From positions 124,001 through 188,000 of the forward strand of contig NZ_JAKLUA010000003.1 in assembly GCF_022012435.1 (NCBI RefSeq): a DNA stretch of 64,000 bases, given 5' to 3'. The position numbers were made by a program, and so were the translations under genes. Below, in pieces: positions 27,601 through 39,358 of the stretch. Origin of the DNA: Bradyrhizobium zhengyangense. GTDB taxonomy: Bacteria; Pseudomonadota; Alphaproteobacteria; Rhizobiales; Xanthobacteraceae. The first letter of the stretch is position 1, and every line of letters starts with the position of its first letter. The notes under the pieces are model-generated. The model was given only the letters and a program-made list of their open reading frames with translations, searched no databases and had not been told where the DNA came from.

Positions 27601-27614
27601 GACCGCGCGTAACC

Positions 27615-28388
27615 ATGAGCATGCAGCAAGATAGTTCCGCAACTGCCACCGTACCGCCGGGCTCGACCGTCGACGCCGCCGAGATCGCGAAATTCTCAAA
27701 ACTCTCGGCCGAGTGGTGGGACCCCAAGGGCAAGATGGCGCCGCTGCACCGGATCAATCCGCTGCGGCTCGGCTACATCCGCGACGCCGCCTGCCGCAAG
27801 TTCGAGCGCAATGTGCGCAGCCTCAACTGTCTCGGCGGCCTGCGCGTACTCGACATCGGCTGCGGCGCCGGCCTCTTGTGCGAGCCGCTGTCGCGGCTCG
27901 GCGCGCAGGTGATTGGCGTCGATCCATCGCAGAGCAACATTGCCGCCGCGAAGCTGCATGCCGACAAGAGCCATCTGTCGATCGACTACCGCTGCACCAC
28001 TGTGGAGGAGATCGACCCGCGCGAGCGCTTTGACATCGTGCTGGCGATGGAAGTGGTCGAGCACGTTGTCGACGTCGGCGTATTCCTCAAGCGCTGCGCC
28101 TCGATGCTGAAGCCGAACGGGCTGATGGTGGTCTCCACCCTCAACCGCAATTGGAAGAGCTTTGCGCTCGCCATCGTCGGCGCCGAATACGTGTTGCGCT
28201 GGCTGCCGCGCGGCACCCACGAGTGGAACAAGTTCGTCACCCCGGACGAGCTGACCAAGTATCTCCTCGACAACCGCCTCGTCATCACCGAGCAGACCGG
28301 CGTCGTCTACTCCCCCTTCGCCGACAAATGGACGCTCTCGTCCGACATGGACGTGAACTACATGGTGGTGGCGGAAGGGATGGTGTGA
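27615..28388 (+). CDS. ubiG: Ubiquinone biosynthesis O-methyltransferase
   Basis: Catalyses both O-methylations in ubiquinone synthesis. 257 aa. It has the UbiG-specific FSKLSAEWWDPKGKMAPLHRINPLRLGYI region, SAM motif I VLDIGCGAGLLCEPLSRLGA, and the membrane-associating segment TLNRNWKSFALAIVGAEYVLRWLPRGTHEW. The C-terminus VVYSPFADKWTLSSDMDVNYMV is typical. Located opposite lysC, as in many alphaproteobacteria. Confidence 0.96.
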   Translation: MSMQQDSSATATVPPGSTVDAAEIAKFSKLSAEWWDPKGKMAPLHRINPLRLGYIRDAACRKFERNVRSLNCLGGLRVLDIGCGAGLLCEPLSRLGAQVIGVDPSQSNIAAAKLHADKSHLSIDYRCTTVEEIDPRERFDIVLAMEVVEHVVDVGVFLKRCASMLKPNGLMVVSTLNRNWKSFALAIVGAEYVLRWLPRGTHEWNKFVTPDELTKYLLDNRLVITEQTGVVYSPFADKWTLSSDMDVNYMVVAEGMV

Positions 28389-28429
28389 GGGTGGCATGAG
28401 AGAGATGCGAGCTCTCACAACCCGAACTG

Positions 28430-28461
28430 TGTCGTCCCTGCGAACGCAGGGACCCATAACC
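28430..28461 (+). repeat. Palindromic repeat, left copy of a perfect 32-bp inverted pair
   Basis: Begins TGTCGTCCCTGCGAACG and ends CCCATAACC, with an internal hairpin GTCCCTGC-GAAC-GCAGGGAC (28434-28453). Its exact reverse complement is at 28909-28940. It lies downstream of ubiG and upstream of the GIY-YIG gene, and may terminate ubiG transcription. Confidence 0.85.
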
Positions 28462-28499
28462 ACAGGCCCCAGTCGTTAGCCGAGATGGGCGTTTCGAGC

Positions 28500-28781
28500 A
28501 TGTACTACGTCTACATTCTCGCCAGCGGCCATCACGGAACGCTCTATATCGGGATCACCAACTCGCTCCAGAAGCGGCTGGAAGAGCACCGAAGTGGCAA
28601 GGGCTCGAAATTCGTCAAACGCTACGGGGTATATCGGCTCGTCTACACCGAAGCCTATGAGCGGGCAGACGAAGCGATTGCTCGCGAAAAGCAGCTGAAG
28701 CGCTGGAAGCGCGACTGGAAGATCGAGCTGATTGAGCGCGAAAACCTGGAGTGGCGCGATCTGAGCGATCTCCTGGTTTGA
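28500..28781 (+). CDS. GIY-YIG nuclease family protein
   Basis: A 93-aa single-domain GIY-YIG nuclease of the UPF0213 type. Motifs: YYVYILASG and LYIGITNSLQKRLEEH (the GIY-YIG pair with catalytic Arg), GSKFVKRYGVYRLVYTEAYERADEAIAREKQLKRWKRDWKIELIE (metal-binding Glu in AIAREKQLKRW). No DNA-binding domain is fused. An ATG five codons upstream (28485) is possible. The gene is enclosed by an inverted pair of a palindromic repeat, with a third copy 28 nt after its stop. Confidence 0.88.
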   Translation: MYYVYILASGHHGTLYIGITNSLQKRLEEHRSGKGSKFVKRYGVYRLVYTEAYERADEAIAREKQLKRWKRDWKIELIERENLEWRDLSDLLV

Positions 28782-28808
28782 TTTGGTATTAAGCAACCAA
28801 GCAAAAGC

Positions 28809-28940
28809 TGTCGTCCCTGCGCACGCAGGGACCCATACTGCGGAATCTGTCGGTGAGGGCGCGGTGTTGGAGGCGCGTGTTAGCAGCCTCCGCAAAACTG
28901 CTCCCTGGGGTTATGGGTCCCTGCGTTCGCAGGGACGACA
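28809..28940. repeat. Composite palindromic element (two inverted half-repeats)
   Basis: A forward copy (28809-28837, hairpin GTCCCTGC-GCAC-GCAGGGAC) and a reversed copy (28909-28940, hairpin GTCCCTGC-GTTC-GCAGGGAC) flank about 70 nt that start CTGCGGAATCT. The same layout, 128 nt long, recurs at 39359-39486, so this is a family of intergenic elements. Confidence 0.8.
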
Positions 28941-29048
28941 GTGTGCTTGTTGCGAGAGCATCGCTCCCATGACGTTCGTGTGGTTGACCCGTTGAATAGC
29001 TGACGGCAGGTTGGCTGCAACAACCCTCCTGTCCCAGCCACCCACCCC

Positions 29049-29948
29049 ATGTTCACCGTCACCAGCCTCTGGATTCCCTTCACCGTCGTCGCTGCGCTCG
29101 GCCAGGTCGCGCGCAATGCGATGCAGCGGTCGCTGACCAAGCCGCTGGGGACATGGGGCGCGACCAACATCCGCTTCCTGTTCGGCTTCCCGTTCTCGCT
29201 GCTGTTTCTCGGCGTGGTGCTGGTCGCAACCGGTGACCATATCGGCATGCCGCCATCGATGTTCTGGCCGTGGCTGCTGCTGGGCGCGCTCAGCCAGATC
29301 GTCGCCACCGGGCTGATGCTGCTCGCGATGAACGACCGCTCCTTCGTGGTGACGACGGCGTATCTCAAGACCGAGGCGATCCAGACCGCGGTCTTCGGTT
29401 TCGTCTTCCTCGGCGATCACCTGACCTGGCTGAAGGTGCTGGCGATCGTGATCGCGACCGTTGGCGTCGTCATCACCGCGCTGCGCCCCGGCGGCGAGAA
29501 GAGTTTTGCGGAGCTGAAGCCGACCATCACCGGCCTCGTCGCGGCTGCGGCGTTCGCGCTGTCTGCGGTCGGCTTCCGCGGTGCCATCATCACCGTACCG
29601 AACGTGTCGTTCGTGACGGCGTCGTCGTTCACGCTGGTGCTCGGCCTGTTCGTGCAGACGCTGATCCTGACGATCTATCTGTTCTGGCGCGCGCCAAAAG
29701 TGCTTCAGTCGATCCTGGGATTATGGAAGCCGTCGCTGCTGGCGGGCTTCATGGGTGCCTTCGCCTCCCAGTTCTGGTTCCTGGCGTTTGCGCTGACGGC
29801 CGCCGCCAATGTCCGCACGCTCGCTTTGATCGAGGTGCTGTTCGCGCAGGCCGTGGCGTATTACTCGTTCAAGCAGCCGATCGCGCCGCGCGAGATTCTT
29901 GGCATCGTGCTGATCGTTGTGGGCGTGGCGCTGCTGGTGGGCTTCTGA
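29049..29948 (+). CDS. EamA/DMT-family transporter
   Basis: A 299-aa inner-membrane protein with about ten hydrophobic helices in two EamA halves. The loop KTEAIQTAVFGFVFLGDHLTWLKVLAIVIATVGVVITAL, and the end EVLFAQAVAYYSFKQPIAPREILGIVLIVVGVALLV, are the typical repeat ends. Exported or imported substrate unknown. Convergent with the DUF1178 operon. The promoter region upstream is occupied by palindromic repeats. Confidence 0.85.
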   Translation: MFTVTSLWIPFTVVAALGQVARNAMQRSLTKPLGTWGATNIRFLFGFPFSLLFLGVVLVATGDHIGMPPSMFWPWLLLGALSQIVATGLMLLAMNDRSFVVTTAYLKTEAIQTAVFGFVFLGDHLTWLKVLAIVIATVGVVITALRPGGEKSFAELKPTITGLVAAAAFALSAVGFRGAIITVPNVSFVTASSFTLVLGLFVQTLILTIYLFWRAPKVLQSILGLWKPSLLAGFMGAFASQFWFLAFALTAAANVRTLALIEVLFAQAVAYYSFKQPIAPREILGIVLIVVGVALLVGF

Positions 29949-29961
29949 CGCGGTTTGCGCG

Positions 29962-30444
29962 TCAGTTCCGGTCTTCCGGCAGGGTCGGCAGCGGTGACAC
30001 CTCGATGCCCTCATCGATCAGCGACTTCGCTTCATCAGGCGAGGCCTCGCCATAGATCGGGCGGTGTTCCTTGTCGCCGTAATGCATCGCACGGGCTTCG
30101 TTCGCAAAGCGCTCGCCGACATTGTCGGCATTCTTCACGATGTGGTCGCGCAGCTCTTTCAGTTTGGCGCGCAGCTCGCGCTCCTGCGCCATCATCAGCG
30201 AGGTCGGTCCTGACGGGGCGGCCTCGGGAGCGGTGGTTGCAACAGGCTCCGGCGGCGGCGTCGCAGGGCCGCGGCCCTTCTTGGCGACGATACGCGGTGC
30301 CATGATCGCCTTGTCGACCTTGGCCGAGCCGCAGATCGGACAGGTCACCAGCTTGCGCTTTACCTGCGAATCATAGGCCGACGAGCTCTGGAACCAGCTC
30401 TCGAACTCATGGTTGCGGTCGCAATGCAGCGCGTAGCGAATCAT
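29962..30444 (-). CDS. DUF1178 family protein
   Basis: A 160-aa protein. The N-terminal zinc-ribbon-like part is RYALHCDRNHEFESWFQSSSAYDSQVKRKLVTCPICGSAKVDKAIMAPRI (Cys at 7, and CPIC). The C-terminal half (RELRAKLKELRDHIVKNADNVGERFANEARAMHYGDKEHRPIYGEAS) is the conserved family tail. It overlaps the nitrilase stop by 4 nt (ATGA), so it is the last gene of comF-grxC-nitrilase-DUF1178. Function unknown. Confidence 0.9.
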   Translation of the reverse strand: MIRYALHCDRNHEFESWFQSSSAYDSQVKRKLVTCPICGSAKVDKAIMAPRIVAKKGRGPATPPPEPVATTAPEAAPSGPTSLMMAQERELRAKLKELRDHIVKNADNVGERFANEARAMHYGDKEHRPIYGEASPDEAKSLIDEGIEVSPLPTLPEDRN

Positions 30445-31319
30445 GCCGATCCCCGCACCAGATGCAGATGATCCGGCCCGGCCTTGGGATCGGAGACGCC
30501 GAAGCGGCGGCCGTGCTGGAGCGATGGGATCGCGCGGCGCGCAGTCTCGACCTTGGCCGGGTCGATCTTGGCCATGATGATGCCGGGCTCGACATCGCCC
30601 TCGGCGAGGATCTCGCCCCAGGGGTCGATGATCAGAGAGTGGCCATAGGTCTCGCGCTTGTTCTCATGGGTGCCTGCCTGGGCCGCGGCGAAGATGAAGC
30701 AGCCGGTCTCGATCGCACGCGCGCGCAGCAGGATGTGCCAGTGCGCCTCGCCGGTCTTGCGGGTGAAGGCGGAGGGAACGGTGATGAAATAAGCGCCGCT
30801 TTCAGCCAGTGCGCGATAGAGCGCGGGGAAGCGCACGTCGTAGCAGATCGTGAGGCCGACGCGGCCCCAGGGCAGGTCGGAGATCACGGCGGTTTCGCCG
30901 GGCTGGTAATTGGCGGATTCGCGATAGCTCTCGCCGTCCGGCAGCTCGATGTCGAACATGTGGATCTTGTCGTAGCTCGCGAGCACATTGCCCTCGGGCC
31001 CGATCAGAAACGAACGGTTGACCGCCTTTTCGGGCGAGAACCGCAGCGCCAGCGAGCCGACATGGATGTGAATCTTCAACTCGGCCGCGAGCGCGCGATA
31101 CGCCTTCAGCGAGGTATCGTCCTCCTCGCTCTGCAGGTGTTCGAACAGCGCCTTGCGGTTGAGCTGCATCATGTTGCTGACTTCGGGCGTCTGCACGTAG
31201 TCCGCGCCCTTGGCCGCCGCTTCCCGGATGAGTTTCGTCGCCTGAGCGAGGCTCGGCCCCGGCATCAGGCCGGTGCGCATCTGCACCATGGCGGCGGTGA
31301 AGGTCCTGTCCTCGCTCAT
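30441..31319 (-). CDS. Carbon-nitrogen hydrolase (Nit/omega-amidase type)
   Basis: A 292-aa nitrilase-superfamily amidase. The catalytic triad is visible: Glu in VQTPEVSN, Lys in SYDKIHMFD and Cys in [17 protein letters not shown]. Relatives are omega-amidase or deaminated-glutathione amidase (Nit1). Pairing with glutaredoxin in one operon supports a glutathione-repair role, an inference. Its start overlaps the grxC stop by 4 nt (ATGA). Confidence 0.92.
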   Translation of the reverse strand: MSEDRTFTAAMVQMRTGLMPGPSLAQATKLIREAAAKGADYVQTPEVSNMMQLNRKALFEHLQSEEDDTSLKAYRALAAELKIHIHVGSLALRFSPEKAVNRSFLIGPEGNVLASYDKIHMFDIELPDGESYRESANYQPGETAVISDLPWGRVGLTICYDVRFPALYRALAESGAYFITVPSAFTRKTGEAHWHILLRARAIETGCFIFAAAQAGTHENKRETYGHSLIIDPWGEILAEGDVEPGIIMAKIDPAKVETARRAIPSLQHGRRFGVSDPKAGPDHLHLVRGSA

Positions 31320-31591
31320 GAGACCGCCTTGACGTTTTCGAGCAGGCCGTCGAGCTTGCCTTCGCGGTCGAGCGCGTAGAGGTCGTCGCAACCGCCGATA
31401 TGAGTTCCGCCGATCCAGATCTGCGGGAAGGTCGAGCCCGCGCCGGCGCGGTCGTACATTTCCTCGCGCCAGGACGGGTTCTTGGCGACATCGAATTCCG
31501 TGAAGGTCGCCTTCTTGCGGGTCAGAAGCGACCTGGCGGCGGAACAATAGCCGCATCCCGGCCTGGTATAGATCTCGACAGCAGCGGTCAT
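31316..31591 (-). CDS. grxC: Glutaredoxin 3
   Basis: A 91-aa dithiol glutaredoxin. The active site is CGYC in IYTRPGCGYCSAA, followed by the cis-Pro motif TFPQIWIGGTHIGGCDDLYAL that binds glutathione. Reduces protein disulfides and mixed disulfides in the cytoplasm. ATG 31591 is chosen over 31609 because it matches the family start. Operon with the nitrilase and DUF1178 genes; comF lies 47 nt upstream in the same direction. Confidence 0.94.
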   Translation of the reverse strand: MTAAVEIYTRPGCGYCSAARSLLTRKKATFTEFDVAKNPSWREEMYDRAGAGSTFPQIWIGGTHIGGCDDLYALDREGKLDGLLENVKAVS

Positions 31592-31638
31592 GGGATCAAA
31601 CGCTCTCATGTCATGAATTTATTGAATTATATGGGGGT

Positions 31639-32436
31639 TTACCTGATCTCGACAACCCGGGCGAACACCAGCACATCGACCTGGGCCGCCTTGGCGCGCA
31701 GCAGGGCGCGGGCGCAGGCGTCCAATGTTGCACCTGATGTCAGGACATCGTCGACCAGGATGATGCGCCGGCCCTGGACCTCGGCCTGACGGTCGGGGGA
31801 TACCTGGAACGCGCCCTGCACATTGGTGGCGCGCTGAGCCCGCGACAGGCCGATCTGCTGCTCCGTGGCGCGCACCCGGCGCAGCACCTCAGCTCTCACC
31901 TTCACTCCGCTCTGCCGTGCGATGATCTGCGCCAGCGCGCCGGATTGGTTGTAGCGGCGGCGCCAGGCCCGCCGCCAATGCAGGGGCACCGGCACCAGCA
32001 TGTCGGCGCCGTTGAGCAACTCGCCGCCCGCGCGCGCCATCCAGCGGCCCATGGCGGGCGCGAGATCGGTGCGATCCTGGTATTTCAGCGCATGCACCAG
32101 CGTGCGCGCGACGTCGTCATAGCGAACCGCCGCGCGTGCCCGCATGTAAGCCGGCGGGCTCGCGATCGCCTCCATCGACAGCATGTCGGGGCCGGGGTCA
32201 TAGACGAAGGGAATGCCGAGCCGCGGGCAATAGGGCCGCTCAATGAACGACAGCCGCGACCAGCACGCCGCGCATACGCCCTCGCCATCGACCGGCTCGC
32301 GACAGGACACGCACAGCGTCGGCAGCGCGATGTCGAGCGCGAGCTTTGCCGTCCGTGTCAGCACATAGCGGCCAGCCGTCCACGCAGCACGCAAAGGTGC
32401 GGCAATGGAACGGGATGGGGTGGCATCAGCTTCCAT
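31639..32436 (-). CDS. ComF family phosphoribosyltransferase-like protein
   Basis: A 265-aa ComF homologue. The N-terminal zinc finger is CVSCREPVDGEGVCAACW. The C-terminal type I PRTase fold has RRYNQSGALAQIIA and the PRPP-binding loop IILVDDVLTSGAT. In competent bacteria ComF is needed for uptake of DNA; in this lineage the role is not known. First gene of the comF-grxC-nitrilase-DUF1178 group. Confidence 0.92.
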   Translation of the reverse strand: MEADATPSRSIAAPLRAAWTAGRYVLTRTAKLALDIALPTLCVSCREPVDGEGVCAACWSRLSFIERPYCPRLGIPFVYDPGPDMLSMEAIASPPAYMRARAAVRYDDVARTLVHALKYQDRTDLAPAMGRWMARAGGELLNGADMLVPVPLHWRRAWRRRYNQSGALAQIIARQSGVKVRAEVLRRVRATEQQIGLSRAQRATNVQGAFQVSPDRQAEVQGRRIILVDDVLTSGATLDACARALLRAKAAQVDVLVFARVVEIR

Positions 32437-32500
32437 GAAAGGAGGCTAGCGCCGCATTCGCCGGATTGCCAGAACCGTCGTGATCGGCGTAACCAGCGGC

Positions 32501-33349
32501 ATGGCTCAGACACCGCAGACCCCACCCGCCTTGTTCGATCGCTCCCTGCTGCACACGCGGCAGCGGCGTGCAATGGCGCTGGGTGTCGAGAGCTTCCTGC
32601 TCGACCGGGTTGCCGAGGACATGTCCGACCGGCTCGCCGCGGTGATGCGCGAGTTTCACGCACCGGCCGATCTCTGGACGCCTGGTGAAGGGCTCGCAGG
32701 TCTGCGCGGCCGGTTACCTTCGATCCAAGGGATCGCGCTCGACGCTGCGGGCTCCGAGAAATTGCCCGTGGTGCCCGAGAGCCTCGATCTCGTCGTCTCG
32801 GCTCTAGCGTTGCAATTCGTCAACGACCTGCCGGGCGTGTTCGCGCAGGTTCGCCGTGCGCTGAAGCCGGACGGGCTGCTGCTCGCCGCGATGATCGGCG
32901 GAGATAGCCTGACCGAGCTGCGGCAGGCTTTTGCAGAGGCGGAAGCCGAATGCGAAGGCGGTGTCTCTCCGCGCGTTGCACCCTTTGCTGACCTGCGCGA
33001 CATCGGTGCGTTGTTGCAGCGGGCGGGCTTTGCACTGCCGGTTACCGACGTTGATCGCGTCGTGGTGCGCTATGGCAACGCGTTCACGTTGATGCAGGAT
33101 CTCCGCCGCATGGGCGCGGCCAATGTGCTGATCGAGCGGCGGCGCACGCCGACGCGACGCGCGACGCTGCTCCGCATGGCCGAAATCTATGCCGAGCGTT
33201 TTGCCGATGCCGACGGCCGCATCCGTGCGACCTTCGACATCATCTGGCTGTCCGGCTGGGCGCCACATGCGAGCCAGCAGCAGCCGCTAAAGCCGGGCTC
33301 GGCGAAGGCGAGCTTGGCGGAGGCGGTGAAGAAGGCGGGAGAGACGTGA
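32501..33349 (+). CDS. BioC/NDUFAF5-like SAM methyltransferase
   Basis: A 282-aa methyltransferase. The opening PPALFDRSLLHTRQRRAMAL and the middle VVSALALQFVNDLPGVFAQVRRALKPDGLLLAAMIGGDSLTELRQAF match the alphaproteobacterial relatives of mitochondrial NDUFAF5 (complex I arginine hydroxylase) and BioC. Motif I is degenerate near residue 50, as in that group. The start could be 32480 or 32501. Divergent from comF. Confidence 0.85.
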   Translation: MAQTPQTPPALFDRSLLHTRQRRAMALGVESFLLDRVAEDMSDRLAAVMREFHAPADLWTPGEGLAGLRGRLPSIQGIALDAAGSEKLPVVPESLDLVVSALALQFVNDLPGVFAQVRRALKPDGLLLAAMIGGDSLTELRQAFAEAEAECEGGVSPRVAPFADLRDIGALLQRAGFALPVTDVDRVVVRYGNAFTLMQDLRRMGAANVLIERRRTPTRRATLLRMAEIYAERFADADGRIRATFDIIWLSGWAPHASQQQPLKPGSAKASLAEAVKKAGET

Positions 33350-33364
33350 TCCCGGCGCCGCTGC

Positions 33365-33400
33365 CATTCCGGGTTCGATGCTCCGCATCGCCCCGGAATG
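33365..33400. repeat. Palindromic intergenic repeat (CATTCCGGG type)
   Basis: CATTCCGGG and CCCGGAATG enclose an inner dyad CGATGC/GCATCG. It lies between the convergent methyltransferase and mutT genes. The same two dyads recur at 41620-41700 and the outer one at 47388-47510. Confidence 0.7.
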
Positions 33401-33411
33401 ACGATGCGTCG

Positions 33412-33822
33412 TCACATCAGCAAGTCGATCAAATGCGGGATCAGCGGAATATCCGCCGGCGGCATCGGATAGTCGCGCAGCTTGTTGGCGCGCACCCAGG
33501 CTAGGGTCTGGCCTTCGCGAGCTTGGACAATCCCTTCCCAGCGCCGGCAGATGTAGAGCGGCATCAGCAGATGAAACGTCTCGTAGCCGTGGCTTGCAAA
33601 GGTCAGTGGCGCGAGGCACGGCTCGGCGACGGTGATGCCGAGCTCCTCGTTCAGCTCGCGGATCAGGCTCTGCTCGGGCCGTTCGCCGGGTTCACACTTG
33701 CCGCCGGGAAACTCCCACAAGCCCGCCAGCGTCTTGCCCTCCGGGCGCTGCGCGATCAGAACACGCTTGTCGGCGTCGACCAGCGCGCAGGCCACCACCA
33801 GTGTCAGCTTCAGCTCGGCCAT
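33412..33822 (-). CDS. mutT: 8-oxo-dGTP diphosphatase (MutT-like Nudix hydrolase)
   Basis: A 136-aa Nudix hydrolase. The Nudix box is complete: GGKCEPGERPEQSLIRELNEELGI. The flanking WEFPGG and the C-terminal WVRANKLRDYPMPPADIPLI are typical of MutT, which removes oxidised dGTP from the nucleotide pool. ATG 33822 lies four nt after the argJ stop, so it is translated from the argJ transcript. Confidence 0.92.
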   Translation of the reverse strand: MAELKLTLVVACALVDADKRVLIAQRPEGKTLAGLWEFPGGKCEPGERPEQSLIRELNEELGITVAEPCLAPLTFASHGYETFHLLMPLYICRRWEGIVQAREGQTLAWVRANKLRDYPMPPADIPLIPHLIDLLM

Positions 33823-33826
33823 GATC

Positions 33827-35068
33827 CTAGGACCGGTAATCCCCGTTGATCGCGACATATTCCTTCGTGAGGTCGCAGGTCAGCACCCGGTCGCGGCCCT
33901 TGCCGAGGCCAAGCGAGACCTTGATCGCGATCTCCGGCGCCTTCATTGCTTCCGATACCTGGGTCTCGTCGTAATCAGGATCGCGTGCGCCGCTCTTGGC
34001 GACGCGGATGCCGTTGAAGGAGATCGACAGCTTGTCGCGATCGGCCGGCTCGCCGGCCTTGCCGACCGCCATCACCACGCGGCCCCAATTGGCGTCCTCG
34101 CCGGCGATCGCGGTCTTCACCAGCGGCGAGTTGGCGATCGACATCGCGATCTTGCGGGCGGAGGCCTTGGTCTTGGCGCCCTCGACCGTGATCTCGACCA
34201 GCTTGCGGGCGCCTTCGCCGTCGCGGGCGACTTGCTCGGACAGATTGGCAAGGATCTGATTGAAGGCTTTCACGAAGGCCTTCAGGCGCGGATCGCTGGC
34301 GCGGCTGATCTTGGGTGCGCCATGCTCGGCCGCAGCGCCGGTCGCGAACGCGAGCAGCGTATCCGAGGTCGAGGTGTCGCCATCGATCGTCACCGCGTTG
34401 AAGGTGTCCTCGACACCAGCCTTGAGCAGCGCCTGCAGCGCGGCGGGTGCGATCGGGGCGTCGGTGAAGATGAAGGACAGCATCGTCGCCATATCGGGGG
34501 CGATCATGCCGGCGCCCTTGGCCATGCCGTTGATGGTGACCTTGGCCTTGCCGAGCTTCACCGTCGCGGTCGCGACCTTGGGGAAGGTGTCGGTGGTCAT
34601 GATCGCCTTGGCGGCGGCAAGGTAGTCACCTGGCTCGGCGGTCTCGGCGAGGCGGCCGAGCACGCCGTCGAACTTGGTCGCGTCCAGCGGCTCGCCGATC
34701 ACGCCGGTCGAGGCCAGGAAAATCTCGCTCTCGCTGCAGCCGACAGCCTTGGCCGCAATCTTCGCGGTCAGCGCGGTGGAGGCGCGGCCGGTCTTGCCGG
34801 TGAAGGCATTGGCATTGCCGGAATTGACGACCAGCGCGCGCGCCTTGCCGCCCTTCAGTTTCGTACGGCACCATTCAACCGGCGCAGACGGGCACTTCGA
34901 CTTGGTGAAGACACCGGCGACCGCGGTGCCCTTGTCCATGATGGCGAGCAGCACGTCGGTGCGGTTCTTGTAGCGGATGCCGGCCTCGGCCGTCGCAAGA
35001 CGGACGCCCGCGATCACGGGCATATCAGGAACATTCTTGGGGGCAAGGGGAGAGACGGAGGAGGACAT
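33827..35068 (-). CDS. argJ: Bifunctional glutamate N-acetyltransferase / amino-acid acetyltransferase
   Basis: Transfers acetyl from N-acetylornithine to glutamate and can also use acetyl-CoA, in the cyclic arginine pathway. 413 aa. The autocleavage site is ATML in [16 protein letters not shown], where Thr becomes the N-terminal nucleophile of the beta chain. The C-terminal [15 protein letters not shown] end is present. mutT follows at 4 nt. Confidence 0.96.
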   Translation of the reverse strand: MSSSVSPLAPKNVPDMPVIAGVRLATAEAGIRYKNRTDVLLAIMDKGTAVAGVFTKSKCPSAPVEWCRTKLKGGKARALVVNSGNANAFTGKTGRASTALTAKIAAKAVGCSESEIFLASTGVIGEPLDATKFDGVLGRLAETAEPGDYLAAAKAIMTTDTFPKVATATVKLGKAKVTINGMAKGAGMIAPDMATMLSFIFTDAPIAPAALQALLKAGVEDTFNAVTIDGDTSTSDTLLAFATGAAAEHGAPKISRASDPRLKAFVKAFNQILANLSEQVARDGEGARKLVEITVEGAKTKASARKIAMSIANSPLVKTAIAGEDANWGRVVMAVGKAGEPADRDKLSISFNGIRVAKSGARDPDYDETQVSEAMKAPEIAIKVSLGLGKGRDRVLTCDLTKEYVAINGDYRS

Positions 35069-35100
35069 CGCGGGGGGCCTTGGTGAGGTCTGGATATGCA

Positions 35101-35133
35101 GATGCCCGGCCCCTCGTTGCGGGGCCGGGCATC
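35101..35133 (-). terminator. Terminator-like hairpin after the parvulin gene
   Basis: Perfect 13-bp inverted repeat GATGCCCGGCCCC / GGGGCCGGGCATC with a 7-nt loop, between argJ and the upstream parvulin gene on the minus strand. There is no T-run. It shares its core with the hairpin after phaB. Confidence 0.65.
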
Positions 35134-35179
35134 AGGAAGGCTTAGATACTCTTCGCGTCACCGAAGTGACAGCAAATTC

Positions 35180-36115
35180 TTACTTCTTGGCCGGAGGGGC
35201 CATCTTGCTGTCGGAGGGCTTCGCGTCCTTGGCCGCATCGGCCGGCTTGGCGTCCTTGGACGCGTCCGCCGCCGGCTGGTCCAGCCGCTCGACCTTGGCC
35301 TCGGCGCGGAGTTTTGCCACGTAGTCGGCCTGGGCCTTGCGGGTGACGTACTGCTCGATCTGGGGCTTGACCTGGTCGAACTCCGGCGCCTTGCGATTGC
35401 GCTTTTCCTCGACCTTGATGACGTGCCAGCCGAACTGCGACTTCACGGGGTCGGAGATCTTGCCCGGCTCCAGCGCGAAGGCCACGGCCGAGAATTCCGG
35501 CACCATCTGTTCCTTGGTGAAGAAGCCGAGGTCGCCGCCGTCGGCAGAGCCCGGATCCTTGGACTTCTTCTTGGCGAGTTCGGCGAAATCGGCGCCCTTG
35601 TCGAGCTCGGCCTTCACCGCCTTGGCCTCGTCCTCGGTCTCGACCAGGATGTGGCGGGCGCGCACTTCCTGCTCGCCGGTGATCTGCTTGGAGGCCTCCT
35701 CATAGACCTTCTTCATGGCGTCGTCGTTTGTCGCCGCCTTGCCTTCCTGGGCCAGCAGGCTGTCCATCAGCAGGCGGTTGCGGGCGAACGCCATGCGCTT
35801 CTTGAACTCGTCGCCGTCAGCGACCTTCTTGTCCTCGGCGGCCTTGGCCACGATCTTCATGTCGATCAGGAACGACAGGACGTTTTCGTCCTTGGTCGCC
35901 GGATCCATCTGGGCAAGGCTCGGTCCGAGCTCTTCCTCGGCCATGGTGACGTCGCTCTTCTTGATTTCAGCACCATTGACCTTGGCCAGGACCGGATCGT
36001 CGGCCGCCCGGAGCGGGCCTGCGAAGGCCAGGGTCAGCGCCAGGGCGAGGCTGCCAGCCAGGGCGGACGCAGGGCGGAAACGCAGGCCGGTGGTTACCGG
36101 GAACGAGGTGGTCAT
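35180..36115 (-). CDS. Exported parvulin-type peptidyl-prolyl isomerase
   Basis: A 311-aa periplasmic foldase. Signal peptide 1-34 (SALAGSLALALTLAFAGPLRA). SurA/PrsA-like helical N-domain follows, then a parvulin domain at about 150-245 (VRARHILVETEDEAKAVKAELDKGADFAELAKKKSKDPGSADGGDLGFFTKEQMVPEF, KSQFGWHVIKVEEK). The C-terminal tail is Lys/Ala/Asp-rich. AAGGA seven nt before ATG 36115 favours this start over 36163. Divergent from secA, fitting a role in folding exported proteins. Confidence 0.9.
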   Translation of the reverse strand: MTTSFPVTTGLRFRPASALAGSLALALTLAFAGPLRAADDPVLAKVNGAEIKKSDVTMAEEELGPSLAQMDPATKDENVLSFLIDMKIVAKAAEDKKVADGDEFKKRMAFARNRLLMDSLLAQEGKAATNDDAMKKVYEEASKQITGEQEVRARHILVETEDEAKAVKAELDKGADFAELAKKKSKDPGSADGGDLGFFTKEQMVPEFSAVAFALEPGKISDPVKSQFGWHVIKVEEKRNRKAPEFDQVKPQIEQYVTRKAQADYVAKLRAEAKVERLDQPAADASKDAKPADAAKDAKPSDSKMAPPAKK

Positions 36116-36236
36116 GGAAAATCCTTTTGTTGAAGCAGGGGGCTGCTCGAGCGGGGCGGACACTCGCCCAATTCAGGGGGGCTTGGCAACGCGAAAAGTC
36201 TGTCAAAATGATGAATTAGCCGCAATGCGCCCGCCG

Positions 36237-36265
36237 TTGACAAGGCCCTGACCGGGCCATATCTC
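36237..36265 (+). promoter_or_regulatory. Predicted housekeeping promoter upstream of secA
   Basis: TTGACA, a 17-nt spacer and TATCTC in the 354-nt divergent region between the parvulin gene and secA, about 200 nt before the secA ATG. The -35 is perfect and the -10 weak, as often in alphaproteobacteria. The rest of the region (36116-36469) shows no gene. Confidence 0.5.
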
Positions 36266-36469
36266 TGCGCGGTCGCGACCATGGCGATGGCGTTTATTTT
36301 GCTGCGTTTTTGGCCGTTGAACCCAGACTAGCCCAATTCCCACCCATATGGCGGATGAACCCCCGCAGTCCGGGCTCTGGCGCCATAAGGCGTCACGGTG
36401 AGTTGATAGGCCGGAGGGTGACAACTTCTTGGCTGCAACGCGGTTAATTCGCGAACACAGGAACTAGGC

Positions 36470-39310
<2,841 letters not shown>

Positions 39311-39358
39311 CGATTGAGTTAGAGCGCTGAGGCGCGACGTTCGCACCTCACGCTCCAC

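Noticed and set aside
28430..28940. CRISPR-like array from three similar repeats
   Set aside because: Copies are in mixed orientation with unequal spacing and no cas genes; they are palindromic intergenic repeats.
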